NCBI RefSeq assembly: GCF_003001935.1
Contig: NZ_PVNG01000032.1
Coordinates: 60,809-124,808, forward strand
Reading direction: 5' to 3'
DNA length: 64,000 nt
Source of the DNA: Nonomuraea fuscirosea
GTDB lineage: Bacteria; Actinomycetota; Actinomycetes; Streptosporangiales; Streptosporangiaceae
The notes below the pieces were generated by a model. It was not told the origin of the DNA. It searched no databases and saw nothing but the letters and a program-made list of their open reading frames with translations. The position numbers and the translations under genes were made by a program. Each line of letters begins with the position of its first letter. The stretch's first letter is position 1. Positions 15,067-23,092 of the stretch are shown here, piece after piece.

Positions 15067-16263
15067 CTATGCCGCTGCGGCTTCGCGAAGGGCAAGCCCT
15101 GCCCCGAGAATGTTGATCGCCGCGTTGACGTCGGCGTGCGCGGTGTGGCCGCACGCCGTACAGGCGAACTCGGCTTGGGTGGCGCGGTTCTCTTTCGCCA
15201 CGTGCCCGCATGGGGCGCACGTGCGGGAGGTGTTGCGGGGGTCCACGGAGATCAGCTCTCGACCGGCGCTTTCAGCCTTGTGCGCGAGGATGCCCAGGAA
15301 CACCCCCCAGCCCGCGTCCAGGATGCTGTTGTTCAGTCCGGCCTTGGCCGCCGCGCGGTTGGGCAGGTAGCCGCCTTCCCCGTCCGGTTTCGGGGCTGGG
15401 CTCTTGGTCATGTTCGCGATCCGCAGGTCCTCGTGCACGATCATGTCGTAGCGGCGGATCAGGGCGTTCGCGACCTTGTGCGCGCCGTCGAGCCGTTGAC
15501 GCCGGACCTTGCCGTGCAGGGCTGCGACGCGGGCGACCGCCTTACGGCGGCGCTTGGACCCGCGCTTCTTACGGGCGAGGTCCTGCTGAGCGGCTGCCAG
15601 CTTCTCGGCGGACGCCGCGAGGCGCCGCGGGTTGCCGACCTGCTCGCCGTCCGAGGTGGTCAGGAACGACGCCACGCCCATGTCCACGCCGACGACCGCA
15701 CCCGTGGCGGGCAGGATCTCGGCGGGCACGTCGTCGCACGACAGGACGACGTACCAGCGGGAGCCTTCCCGCTTTACGCTGATCGTCTTCACCCGGCCCC
15801 GCACCGGGCGGTGCTGGTGCACGCGGACATGCCCGACGCCTTGAAGGCGGACGAACGTGGCGGACGGGTGCTCGGGCTGGGAGTTCCACCGGCAGCCGTC
15901 GCCGTCCTCGGGCCACTCGACCGTGTCGAACCAGCCCCGGCCCTTGAATCGCGGGAAGCCCGGAGTGCGACCGGCCTTGACGCGGTCGAAGAACGCGCGG
16001 AACGCCTTGTCCAGGCGGCGCAGGGTGGCCTGCTGGGAGGAGAACGACCAGTGCGCCTGATCGGGGTCGTAGGCGCGGATCTCCTTGAGCTGGGCGGACT
16101 GGTCGCCGTACCGGATCGACACCTGGGACCGCTTGTACGCCTCGCGCCGCTCCAAAAGCGCCGCGTTGTACAGGGCGCGGTGGTCGTCCAGGCACGCGGT
16201 GAGCGCGGCCTGCTGATGCGCGGTCGGACGCATGAGGAACTTGTAAGACCTACGCACGGCCAC
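15067..16263 (-). CDS. tnpB: TnpB RNA-guided nuclease of IS200/IS605 family
   Basis: A 398-residue TnpB, ancestor-type to Cas12 nucleases. It starts at the N-terminal helix-turn-helix-like segment (SYKFLMRPTAHQQAALTACL). The RuvC catalytic triad is complete by position: Asp194 (GVDMGVAS), Glu278 (IVHEDLRIANM) and Asp378 (HADVNAAINI). The zinc-finger is intact (CAPCGH...CTACGH). Length and order are normal, so the protein looks functional. GTG at 16263 is used, with another GTG at 16257; the start overlaps the tnpA end by 14 bp. Because the adjacent TnpA appears dead, this copy may persist without autonomous transposition. Confidence 0.93.
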   Translation of the reverse strand: MAVRRSYKFLMRPTAHQQAALTACLDDHRALYNAALLERREAYKRSQVSIRYGDQSAQLKEIRAYDPDQAHWSFSSQQATLRRLDKAFRAFFDRVKAGRTPGFPRFKGRGWFDTVEWPEDGDGCRWNSQPEHPSATFVRLQGVGHVRVHQHRPVRGRVKTISVKREGSRWYVVLSCDDVPAEILPATGAVVGVDMGVASFLTTSDGEQVGNPRRLAASAEKLAAAQQDLARKKRGSKRRRKAVARVAALHGKVRRQRLDGAHKVANALIRRYDMIVHEDLRIANMTKSPAPKPDGEGGYLPNRAAAKAGLNNSILDAGWGVFLGILAHKAESAGRELISVDPRNTSRTCAPCGHVAKENRATQAEFACTACGHTAHADVNAAINILGAGLALREAAAA

Positions 16264-16671
16264 CCGCCTGGGGCGCCCGCTCACACCGCGTCTCGATGTG
16301 ACGCCGCACCGTCTCTGCGGACACGGCGCCGACGGTGGCCACGAAGCAGGACCGCGACCACAGCGTGGGCAACTGGGAACGCAGACCACCGAACTCGGCG
16401 CGCAGGTGGTGCGAGGTGAACCCTTTGAACTGGCCGGCCACATACGACGGCGAGTTCTGCGGATACGGCTCGGCGAACAGGTGCACGTGGTCGGGCATCA
16501 CCTGGGGCGCCCCCATCTCCCACCGGTGCTCGTCGGCCTTGACGCAGATCAGCTCCTCCAAGCGGGCCTTCACCCGGCCGCCCGGAACGGGACGGCGGTA
16601 CCTCGGGCACCGCACGACGTGGTACCCGAGCTCATACGCCGCACCGGGAAGGTGCGCACCTGACGAGTCAC
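16250..16671 (-). pseudogene. tnpA: Y1 transposase TnpA, frameshifted and lacking the catalytic Tyr
   Basis: The reading frame from about 16660 to 16250 encodes an IS200-type TnpA (ELGYHVVRCPRYRRPVPGG, the HUH motif MPDHVHLF, LRSQLPTLWSRSCFVATVGAVSAETV). Two lesions are visible. First, a plausible start (AAGGA, then GTG at 16671: VTRQVRTFP) is in a different frame from the body, consistent with loss of one G near 16645. Second, the position of the nucleophilic tyrosine in the C-terminal helix, normally (R/K)(R/K)YIE, reads RRHIE, with a CAC codon at 16298-16300. Without that tyrosine the enzyme should not cleave DNA. The first lesion rests on remembered family N-termini and is less certain. 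Confidence 0.7.
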
Positions 16672-16724
16672 ACGATCCTTATAACAGCGTCACACATCCA
16701 GTGCGCGATGAACGGAGATCTCTG

Positions 16725-16826
16725 ATGCCCGAATCTGGCGGGTCACTGCACGCTCGGGCCTTGGCGGCCCTCCCGCTTCCGATTCCCCCGACAGCTGAAG
16801 CCGCCGGTCCCCTCGGGAGGTACTGA
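16725..16826 (+). CDS. 33-aa small protein coupled to the next gene
   Basis: A 33-residue open frame (MPESGGSLHARALAALPLPI...PLGRY) with a GGAGAT ribosome binding site 7 bases upstream. It ends in TGATG, where the stop overlaps the start of the following 109-residue gene. The overlap and Shine-Dalgarno spacing suggest real translation and coupling, but the peptide belongs to no family I recognise. The ribosome binding site of the next gene (GGGAGG) lies inside it. Confidence 0.5.
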   Translation: MPESGGSLHARALAALPLPIPPTAEAAGPLGRY

Positions 16827-17155
16827 TGGAAACGGCGAATGACGTCATGCCCTATGCCGCGGCGGCGATCGACGCCTTCGGCACCGGTGTGCTGGCCAAG
16901 ACCGGTGAGCTGGCCGCCGACACGCCCGCCGCCCGCGGCTCGCGCATCCTGCAGCGGGTGTTCGGGCGCGGGGACGCCCGTGCCAGAGATCTGATCGATC
17001 GGGTGGCGGGTGCCAAGCCGGACGACGAGGCCGGGCGGACGGCGTTGCGGCTGGCGATCGAGGAGGCGTTCCAGGCGGATCCTCTCCTGCGGCGCGAGGT
17101 CGCGGCGATGCTGCCCCGGGAGGGGGATGACGCCCGGTTCGCGGCGTCGTACTGA
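16826..17155 (+). CDS. hypothetical 109-aa helical protein
   Basis: A 109-residue, probably all-helical protein (METANDVMPYAAAAIDAFGTGVL...ALRLAIEEAFQADPLLRREVAAMLP) without a signal peptide or membrane segment. The start is firm: GGGAGG sits at 16813-16818. The pattern (helical Ala-rich N-terminus, a basic LQRVFGR segment, then a short repeat-like 'DxxALRLAIxxAxxxDPxLRxEVxxML' block) resembles small uncharacterised actinobacterial proteins. I assign no function. It is coupled to the 33-aa gene before it and followed by a 13-bp tandem array. Confidence 0.75.
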   Translation: METANDVMPYAAAAIDAFGTGVLAKTGELAADTPAARGSRILQRVFGRGDARARDLIDRVAGAKPDDEAGRTALRLAIEEAFQADPLLRREVAAMLPREGDDARFAASY

Positions 17156-17158
17156 CTC

Positions 17159-17275
17159 CTGCGACCGGCCCCTGTGATCGGCCCCTGTGATCGGCCCCTG
17201 TGATCGGCCCCTGTGATCGGCCCCTGTGATCGGCCCCTGTGATCGGGCCCTGCGACCGGCCCCTGCGACCGGCAC
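17159..17275 (+). repeat. nine-copy 13-bp tandem array
   Basis: Exactly nine 13-bp units of CTG(T/C)GA(T/C)CGGCCC run from 17159 to 17275. The central five are identical (CTGTGATCGGCCC), and the outer ones are CTGCGACCGGCCC variants. The array starts 3 bp after the stop codon of the 109-aa gene and ends 69 bp before hyuA. The period is not a multiple of three and no gene overlaps it. Confidence 0.95.
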
Positions 17276-17343
17276 TGCGGGGCGGGTCGCGTTGTGCGGA
17301 ACGCACAGCGGGGCCCGGGATCGGGCGGCATACGGTGGCGCGC

Positions 17344-19368
17344 ATGACTTGTCGCGTCGCCATGGACATCGGCGGCACCTTCACCGACGTCGTCTGCTAC
17401 GACGAGCGGTCGGGGGCCGTCACCGCCTCGAAGGCGCCCACCACGCCGGGGGATCTCGCGGAGGGAGTGTTCGCCGCGCTCGGGCGGGTCGTGGCCGACC
17501 CCTCGGCCATCTCGTTCTTCGTGCACGGCACCACGCAGGGCCTGAACGCGCTGCTGGAACGCAAGGGCGCCCGCGTGCTGCTGCTGACGAGCCGGGGGGC
17601 CAGGGACGTCTACCAGATCGCCAGGGGCAACCGGGACCGCATGTTCGACCTGCGTTACCGCAAGCCGGCGCCGCTGGTGCCGCGCCAGGACGTGATGGAG
17701 GCGGGCGGGCGGCTGGACTACCGGGGGCGGGAGCTCGTGCCGCTGGACGAGGAGGCGGTGCGGGCGGCGGCGCGGCGGGCCCGCGCGGAGGGTTTCGACG
17801 CGGTGGCGGTGTGCCTGCTGTTCTCCTTCGCCGATCCGGCGCACGAGCTGCGGGCCGGGGAGATCCTGCGGGCCGAGCTGGGCGAGGACGTGCTGGTCGT
17901 GCTCTCGCACGAGGTGGCCAGGGAGTGGCGAGAGTACGAGCGGACCTCCTCGGCGGTGATGGAGGCGTACACGGGGCCGGTGGTGCGCCGTTATCTGGGC
18001 CGGATCGAGCGGCGCTTCGCCGAGCGGGGGCTGGCGGTGCCGGTGCACGTCATGCAGTCGTCGGGCGGGCTGGTGAACGCGTCGTACGCGATGCGCCGGC
18101 CGTTGCAGACGCTGCTGTCGGGGCCGGTCGGCGGGACGATGGGCGGGGTCGCGGCGGCCCGGCTGCTCGGGCGGGACAACGCGATCTGCGTGGACATGGG
18201 CGGCACGTCGTTCGACGTGTCGCTGGTCGTGAACGGGCGTCCGGACGTCAGCGCGGAGGCGCGCATCGAGGGTCATCCGGTGCTGATGCCGGTCGTGAAC
18301 CTGCACACGATCGGCGCGGGCGGGGGGTCCATCGCCTACGCCGAGGCGGGCGCGCTGCGGGTGGGCCCCGAGTCGGCGGGGGCCGTTCCCGGGCCCGCCT
18401 GCTACGGCCGGGGCGGCACCCGGGCGACCGTCACGGATGCGAACGTGGTGCTGGGGCGGGTGGATCCGGCCTGGTTCGCGGGCGGGCTGATGACCCTGGA
18501 CGCCGAGGCGGCCGGGGTCGCGGTGGCGGAGCTGGCCGGGGAGCTGGGGCTGGATCCGCTGCGGCTGGCCGAGGGCGTCTGCGACGTGGCCAACGCCAGG
18601 ATGGCGCAGGCGATCAGGACGCTGACGGTGGAGCACGGCGTCGAGCCGCGCGAGTTCGCGCTGGTGGCGTTCGGCGGCGCGGGGGCGATGCACGCGGTGT
18701 TCATCGCGCGTGAGCTGGGGATCTCCGAGGTGGTGGTGCCGCGCTTTCCCGGGGCGTTCTCGGCGTGGGGGATGCTGGAGGCGGACGTGCGCAGGGATCT
18801 GACGCATCCGTACTTCCGGCATCAGGACACGCTGGACGGTGCCGACATGTCCGGAAATCTCGTGAAACTGGAACGGGACGCGTTCGAGGCGCTCGCCGGT
18901 CAGGGCGTGCCCGAGCCGCGGCGGCGGGTGGAGCACGCCGTGGACATGCGTTACGAGGGCCAGGACTACACGCTCACCATCCCGCTGCGCGACGCGGCCG
19001 AACCCGCCGGGCCCGGGTTCGCGGCGGAGATCGCGGCCCGCTACGCCGAGGCGCACACCAGCCGGTACGGGCACGCCACGCCCGAGGCGCCGGTGGAGTT
19101 CGTCATGCTGCGCAGCACCGGGTTCGGCTCGTTCCCCCGTACGGCCGCCCCCGCCCCCGGCGCCCCCGAGCAGGCGGAGCCGCACGTACGGGATGTGATC
19201 TTCGACGGCGCCGTGCACCGCACCCCCGTGCTGCGCCGCTCCGCCCTGGAAGGCGAACTGGCCGGGCCCGCGATCGTGGTGGAGGAGACCGCGACCACGG
19301 TCGTGCCGCCCGGCTGCCTGGTCACCGTGGACGACAACGGCTTTCTCATCGTGAAGGTGAACCAGTGA
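17344..19368 (+). CDS. hyuA: hydantoinase/oxoprolinase subunit A
   Basis: A 674-residue ATP-dependent hydantoinase/oxoprolinase A subunit, which hydrolyses cyclic amides such as N-methylhydantoin or 5-oxoproline together with subunit B. The N-terminal ATP-binding signature is VAMDIGGTFTDVV, followed by HGTTQGLNALLER. The ASKHA-like core shows CVDMGGTSFDVSLV and TIGAGGGSIAYAE, with VAFGGAGAMHA near the end. The ATG at 17344 begins the domain; its ribosome binding site is weak. The stop overlaps the next gene's start by GTGA, so A and B are coupled. The substrate is not determined by sequence; acetophenone-carboxylase-like enzymes share this architecture. Confidence 0.92.
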   Translation: MTCRVAMDIGGTFTDVVCYDERSGAVTASKAPTTPGDLAEGVFAALGRVVADPSAISFFVHGTTQGLNALLERKGARVLLLTSRGARDVYQIARGNRDRMFDLRYRKPAPLVPRQDVMEAGGRLDYRGRELVPLDEEAVRAAARRARAEGFDAVAVCLLFSFADPAHELRAGEILRAELGEDVLVVLSHEVAREWREYERTSSAVMEAYTGPVVRRYLGRIERRFAERGLAVPVHVMQSSGGLVNASYAMRRPLQTLLSGPVGGTMGGVAAARLLGRDNAICVDMGGTSFDVSLVVNGRPDVSAEARIEGHPVLMPVVNLHTIGAGGGSIAYAEAGALRVGPESAGAVPGPACYGRGGTRATVTDANVVLGRVDPAWFAGGLMTLDAEAAGVAVAELAGELGLDPLRLAEGVCDVANARMAQAIRTLTVEHGVEPREFALVAFGGAGAMHAVFIARELGISEVVVPRFPGAFSAWGMLEADVRRDLTHPYFRHQDTLDGADMSGNLVKLERDAFEALAGQGVPEPRRRVEHAVDMRYEGQDYTLTIPLRDAAEPAGPGFAAEIAARYAEAHTSRYGHATPEAPVEFVMLRSTGFGSFPRTAAPAPGAPEQAEPHVRDVIFDGAVHRTPVLRRSALEGELAGPAIVVEETATTVVPPGCLVTVDDNGFLIVKVNQ

Positions 19369-20993
19369 TCGACCCCGTCACCACCGAGATCATCCGCTGC
19401 GCGCTGCTGCAGGCGGCGGAGGACATGAACACCACCCTCATCCGCAGCTCCTACACCCCCGTCATCTACGAGGCCAAGGACTGTGCGGTCGCGCTGCTCG
19501 ACCGCGAGCACCACGTGCTCGGGCAGTCGTCCGGGCTGCCGATCTTCCTGGGCAACCTGGAGGTGTGCACCCGCGAGACCGAGCGCCTGTACGGGCCGGA
19601 GGTCTGGCAGGAGGGCGACGTCTGGGTGCTCAACGACTCCTACATCGGCGGCACCCACCTCAACGACGTGACCGTCTACGGGCCGATCTTCTGCGACGGG
19701 GAGCTGGCCGGGTTCGCCGCGTCGCGGGCGCACTGGCTGGACGTCGGCTCCAAGGACCCCGGCGGCTCGATGGACTCCACCTCGATCTTCCAGGAGGGCC
19801 TGCGGATGGGCCCGGTGAAGGTGTACGCGGGCGGCGCGCCCTGCCGCGACCTGCACGAGGTGATCGCGCGCAACGTGCGCTTCCCGCACGCCACGCTCGG
19901 CGACCTGCGCGCCCAGGTGAGCTGCGCCATGACCGGGCAGCGGCGGCTGCGCGAGATCGTCGGCCGCTGGGGCCTGGAGACGGTGACGGCCGCCCGTGAC
20001 GAGATCTTCGCCCAGACCGAGCGCATGGAGCGGGCGGCCGTCGCGGCCATCCCCGACGGCGTCTACGAGGCGTCCGGCCATCTCGACAACGACGGCATCG
20101 ACCTGGACACCCCGCTGCCGGTGACCGTGCGCGTCACGGTGTCGGGCGAGTCGATGCACGTCGACCTGACCGACTGCGCCGACCAGGCGCTCGGGCCGGT
20201 CAACTGCGGGGCGGCGCAGGCGGTGGCCGCGGTGCGGGTCGGGTACAAGCTGCTGGTGTCCGGCGAGGTGCCGCTCAACGGGGGCTCGTTCCGGCCGCTG
20301 TCGGTGCTGACGCGCCCCGGCTCGATGCTGGCCGCCGAGTCGCCGGCCGCCTGCCAGTACTACTACTCGCATCTGGGGCTGCTCATCGACCTGGTGGTCA
20401 AGGCGCTGGCGCCGGTGCTGCCGGACAAGGCGGCCGCGGCCTCGTACGGGGACTCGATGATCGTGCAGTTCACCGGGACGGATCCGCGTACCGGGAAGTT
20501 GTACGTCTCCCAGGAGGCCACGGTCGGCGGGTGGGGCGCGTGGGAGGGCGGCGACGGCGAGAGCTGCCTGATCAACAACGTGAACGGGTCACTGCGGGAC
20601 ATGCCGATCGAGGTGCTGGAGACGCTGTTCCCCGTGCGCGTCACCCGTTACGAGGTGCGTCCCGGTACCGGCGGGGCCGGGACGTGGCGCGGCGGCGACG
20701 GGGTGGTGCGCGAGTACGAGTTCTGCGGCGACACGTCGCTGTCGCTGTGGTTCGAACGGTCGGTCACCCCGGCGTGGGGGCTGGCGGGCGGCGCGGCGGG
20801 CGCTCCGCCGCGGGTCACGCTCAACCCCGGCACGGACGGGGCACGGGAGATGCTCAAGGTGAACGCTTCGCCCGTACGGGCGGGGGACGTGCTGCGGTGC
20901 GAGTCGGGCGGGGGCGGCGGCTACGGCCCGCCCGAACACCGCTCCCCCGAGGCCACGGCGGCCGACCTGGCCCAGGGCCTGATCACTCCCTGA
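19365..20993 (+). CDS. hyuB: hydantoinase/oxoprolinase subunit B
   Basis: A 542-residue B subunit, the partner of the preceding gene. Family landmarks are DPVTTEIIRCALLQAAEDMNTTLIRSSYTPVIYEAKDCA, NDSYIGGTHLNDVTVYGPIF, DLTDCADQALGPVNCG and the Gly-rich end CESGGGGGYGPPEHR. The GTG at 19365 overlaps the subunit A stop; starts further upstream in the same frame lie inside hyuA and are rejected. Its 3' end overlaps the convergent MFS gene by 11 bp. Confidence 0.92.
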   Translation: MIDPVTTEIIRCALLQAAEDMNTTLIRSSYTPVIYEAKDCAVALLDREHHVLGQSSGLPIFLGNLEVCTRETERLYGPEVWQEGDVWVLNDSYIGGTHLNDVTVYGPIFCDGELAGFAASRAHWLDVGSKDPGGSMDSTSIFQEGLRMGPVKVYAGGAPCRDLHEVIARNVRFPHATLGDLRAQVSCAMTGQRRLREIVGRWGLETVTAARDEIFAQTERMERAAVAAIPDGVYEASGHLDNDGIDLDTPLPVTVRVTVSGESMHVDLTDCADQALGPVNCGAAQAVAAVRVGYKLLVSGEVPLNGGSFRPLSVLTRPGSMLAAESPAACQYYYSHLGLLIDLVVKALAPVLPDKAAAASYGDSMIVQFTGTDPRTGKLYVSQEATVGGWGAWEGGDGESCLINNVNGSLRDMPIEVLETLFPVRVTRYEVRPGTGGAGTWRGGDGVVREYEFCGDTSLSLWFERSVTPAWGLAGGAAGAPPRVTLNPGTDGAREMLKVNASPVRAGDVLRCESGGGGGYGPPEHRSPEATAADLAQGLITP

Positions 20994-22350
20994 CCCCGAC
21001 CCGCCCCTCGGCTCCGGCGCTCCCGTCCGGGGCGGGGCCGTCCGTCGCGGGGCGGGCGGTTGCGGTGCCGGCGGTAGCGGGGCCGTCCGTCGCGGGACCG
21101 GCGGGCGCGGGGCCGGCGCGGAGGCGGTCCATCTCCCGCCACTCCGGGCGCAGGCCGGTCAGGCCGAGGGCGAGCACGTAGGCGGCCCCGCAGGCCAGCA
21201 GCACCGGGGCCAGCCCCGCCACCGTCACCGCCGCCCCCGCCAGCAGCCCGCCCAGCGGGACGCCGACGTACGAGAGCGAGGTCTGCAGCCCGCCCACCCG
21301 GCCCAGCAGGTGGCGCGGCACCCGCTCGAACGAGACCGCCCCCAGGATCGGGTTGAGGAACCCGCCGCAGAACCCGCCCACCGCGAACACCGCCACGATC
21401 GCCACCACGGGCAGGTCGAAGGCCAGGAGCAGGAACCTCGGCGGCCCCGCGATCAGGAACGCCGCGAAGAGCACCGGACGGCGCGGCAACCGGTGCGCCA
21501 CCGCCGCCGCGACCAGGCTCCCGCCGACCGCCGTCAGGCCCATCACGCTGCCGCACAACCCGAGCAGGACGGGCCCGTGCCCGCTCTCCTTCGCCCACAC
21601 CGGGCCGAGCACCTGCCCGAACGCGGCGTCGAGCAGGTTCGTCACGCAGACCATGGCGATCACGGTGAGCAGTAGCGGCTCGCCCCGCAGGAAGGCCATC
21701 CCCTCCCCGAACCGCCGCCAGTACCCCTCGTCGCTCCCGGTAGCGGGCCCGGGCGTACCGGCGCTGTGCCCCATCCCCCTCGGCAACACCAATCCCACGA
21801 CCATCGACCCGAGCGCGAAGAGGACCGCGCTCAGCCCCAGGCTCGGCAGCGCCCCGAACAGCCCGACCACCGCTCCCCCTGCGGCCGGCCCCACGGTCTG
21901 CGCCAGCCGCTCGGTCACCCCCATCAGCCCCGTGGCCCGCTCCAGCGGCATCCCCGCCCGCCCGGCCGCCTCAGGGATCATGATCTCCTTGGCCAGGTCC
22001 CCCGGCCCGCGCCCGGCGCCGATCACCACCACGAGGGCGATCAGCGCGCCCATCGGCAGCGCGCCCAGCGCGTCCAGCAGCACGACGGCCCCGGCCGCCA
22101 CCGCGCTCACCACGTCGGCGGCCAGCGAGATCCGGCGCGGGCCCACTCGGTCGACCAGCGGCCCGGTCAACGCCTTGACCAGCACGTACGGGACCATCTC
22201 GGCGAACGCCACCACCCCGGTCCAGGCGGCGCTCCCGGTGGTGACCAGCACGTACCAGGGCAGGGCGATGGCCGACACCCGCGTCCCGGTCAGCGCCACC
22301 GCCGTGGCCGCCAGCACCCCGGCCAGCGGCCGGAACCGCCCGCCGGTCAC
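20983..22350 (-). CDS. MFS transporter
   Basis: A 455-residue major facilitator with about 12 hydrophobic segments, likely a drug or metabolite exporter. The first membrane segment carries ALTGTRVSAIALPWYVLVTTGSAAWTG, typical of the MFS_3/enterobactin-exporter-like group, and there is a DRVGPRR loop between helices 2 and 3. The C-terminal ~40 residues are a Pro/Ala/Thr/Asp repeat tail (GPATDGPATAGTATARPATDG) outside the transporter fold. The GTG start overlaps the regulator's stop (GTGA), so the two form an operon. Substrate unknown. Confidence 0.88.
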   Translation of the reverse strand: MTGGRFRPLAGVLAATAVALTGTRVSAIALPWYVLVTTGSAAWTGVVAFAEMVPYVLVKALTGPLVDRVGPRRISLAADVVSAVAAGAVVLLDALGALPMGALIALVVVIGAGRGPGDLAKEIMIPEAAGRAGMPLERATGLMGVTERLAQTVGPAAGGAVVGLFGALPSLGLSAVLFALGSMVVGLVLPRGMGHSAGTPGPATGSDEGYWRRFGEGMAFLRGEPLLLTVIAMVCVTNLLDAAFGQVLGPVWAKESGHGPVLLGLCGSVMGLTAVGGSLVAAAVAHRLPRRPVLFAAFLIAGPPRFLLLAFDLPVVAIVAVFAVGGFCGGFLNPILGAVSFERVPRHLLGRVGGLQTSLSYVGVPLGGLLAGAAVTVAGLAPVLLACGAAYVLALGLTGLRPEWREMDRLRAGPAPAGPATDGPATAGTATARPATDGPAPDGSAGAEGRVGVRE

Positions 22351-22919
22351 GACGGTTCCGGCAGAACCTGGGTGATGACCGACACCCGCGCCGATCCCTC
22401 GGGCCCGTCCTCCCCGGGCAGGTCACGCCGGTAGCGGGCGATCACCTCTTCCAGCTCGCCCCGCAGCCGCAGCCCCTCCTCCGGCGTCAGCCGCAGCGCG
22501 AACGAGCTCAGGTCGAGCACGCTCCCCCACTCCCCCGGCATGGTCAGCATCTCGTTCACCGCCCGCTGGGCGCGCAGCCCGTACAGGGCCACGATCGACT
22601 GCATGTACGCCAGCACCGCCTCCGGCTCCGTCCTGGCCAGCTCCTCGTCGGACAGGCGGGTGATCTGGTGCACCGACCGCCACCACCGCTCCCGCGCGTT
22701 GCCCCGCTCGGCGTCCTCCTCCACGAACCCGGCCGCGCCGAGCCTGCGCAGGTGGTAACTGGCCGTCCCGGAGTTCACGCCGAGCCGCTCGGCCAGCCGG
22801 GTGGCGGTGGACGGACCGTGCTTGCGCAGCAGATCGACGAGCTGCACGCGTACGGGATGGGCCAGGGCTCGCAGGCCCTTGGCGTCGAGGACGACGACGC
22901 TCCTGTCGGGATCACTCAT
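22347..22919 (-). CDS. ArsR-type winged-helix regulator
   Basis: A 190-residue transcription factor with an ArsR/HTH_20 winged helix: LRALAHPVRVQLVDLLRKHGPSTATRLAERLGVNSGTASYHLRRLGAAGFVEE. A C-terminal helical dimer or effector domain follows. No metal-binding cysteine box is present, so the inducer is probably organic. The start MSDPDRS at 22919 is favoured over 22940. A large inverted repeat starts 17 bp upstream, so it probably represses itself, the coupled MFS gene and perhaps the divergent GH31 gene. Confidence 0.9.
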   Translation of the reverse strand: MSDPDRSVVVLDAKGLRALAHPVRVQLVDLLRKHGPSTATRLAERLGVNSGTASYHLRRLGAAGFVEEDAERGNARERWWRSVHQITRLSDEELARTEPEAVLAYMQSIVALYGLRAQRAVNEMLTMPGEWGSVLDLSSFALRLTPEEGLRLRGELEEVIARYRRDLPGEDGPEGSARVSVITQVLPEPS

Positions 22920-22935
22920 GCACCCGACTCTAAAC

Positions 22936-22981
22936 CGCAAACACTTCTTCGCAAAGACTTCTTCGCGAAGAAGTGTTTGCG
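22936..22981. promoter_or_regulatory. palindromic operator between regulator and GH31 gene
   Basis: CGCAAACACTTCTTCGC (22936-22952) is repeated in perfect inverse as GCGAAGAAGTGTTTGCG (22965-22981). Inside, the 18-bp perfect palindrome ACTTCTTCGCGAAGAAGT occupies 22957-22974. Three half-sites of ACTTCTTCGC type are therefore present, two direct and one inverted. Its place between divergent genes, close to the regulator's start, is what an ArsR-family operator should look like. Confidence 0.8.
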
Positions 22982-23092
22982 ATCGTGGTGGGGAGGGGCC
23001 GGTTGCCGTGGCCGCTGGGGGCTTCCGCTAACGTCGGCGCCGCGCGAACGACGCGGGTCGCGTACGGCCGCCCGCCTGCAGAAGAGGTGCTG

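Larger units (their letters stand above)
15011..16681 (-). mobile_element. IS200/IS605-family element with tnpA (damaged) and tnpB
   Basis: A minus-strand element with a Y1-transposase gene upstream and overlapping a tnpB gene. The boundaries are approximate: the upstream edge lies near the AAGGA before the tnpA start (about 16680), and the downstream edge lies just past the hairpin after tnpB (about 15010-15040). Such elements have subterminal hairpins instead of terminal inverted repeats and make no target duplication, so exact ends cannot be read here without an empty site. Confidence 0.75.

Noticed and set aside
14341..16419. A 692-codon plus-strand frame across yigZ and the insertion sequence
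   Set aside because: It is antisense to YigZ and TnpB, and its translation has no family features.
17159..17275. Possible CRISPR array
   Set aside because: The units are 13 bp and directly adjacent with no unique spacers, so it is a plain tandem repeat. No cas genes are present.
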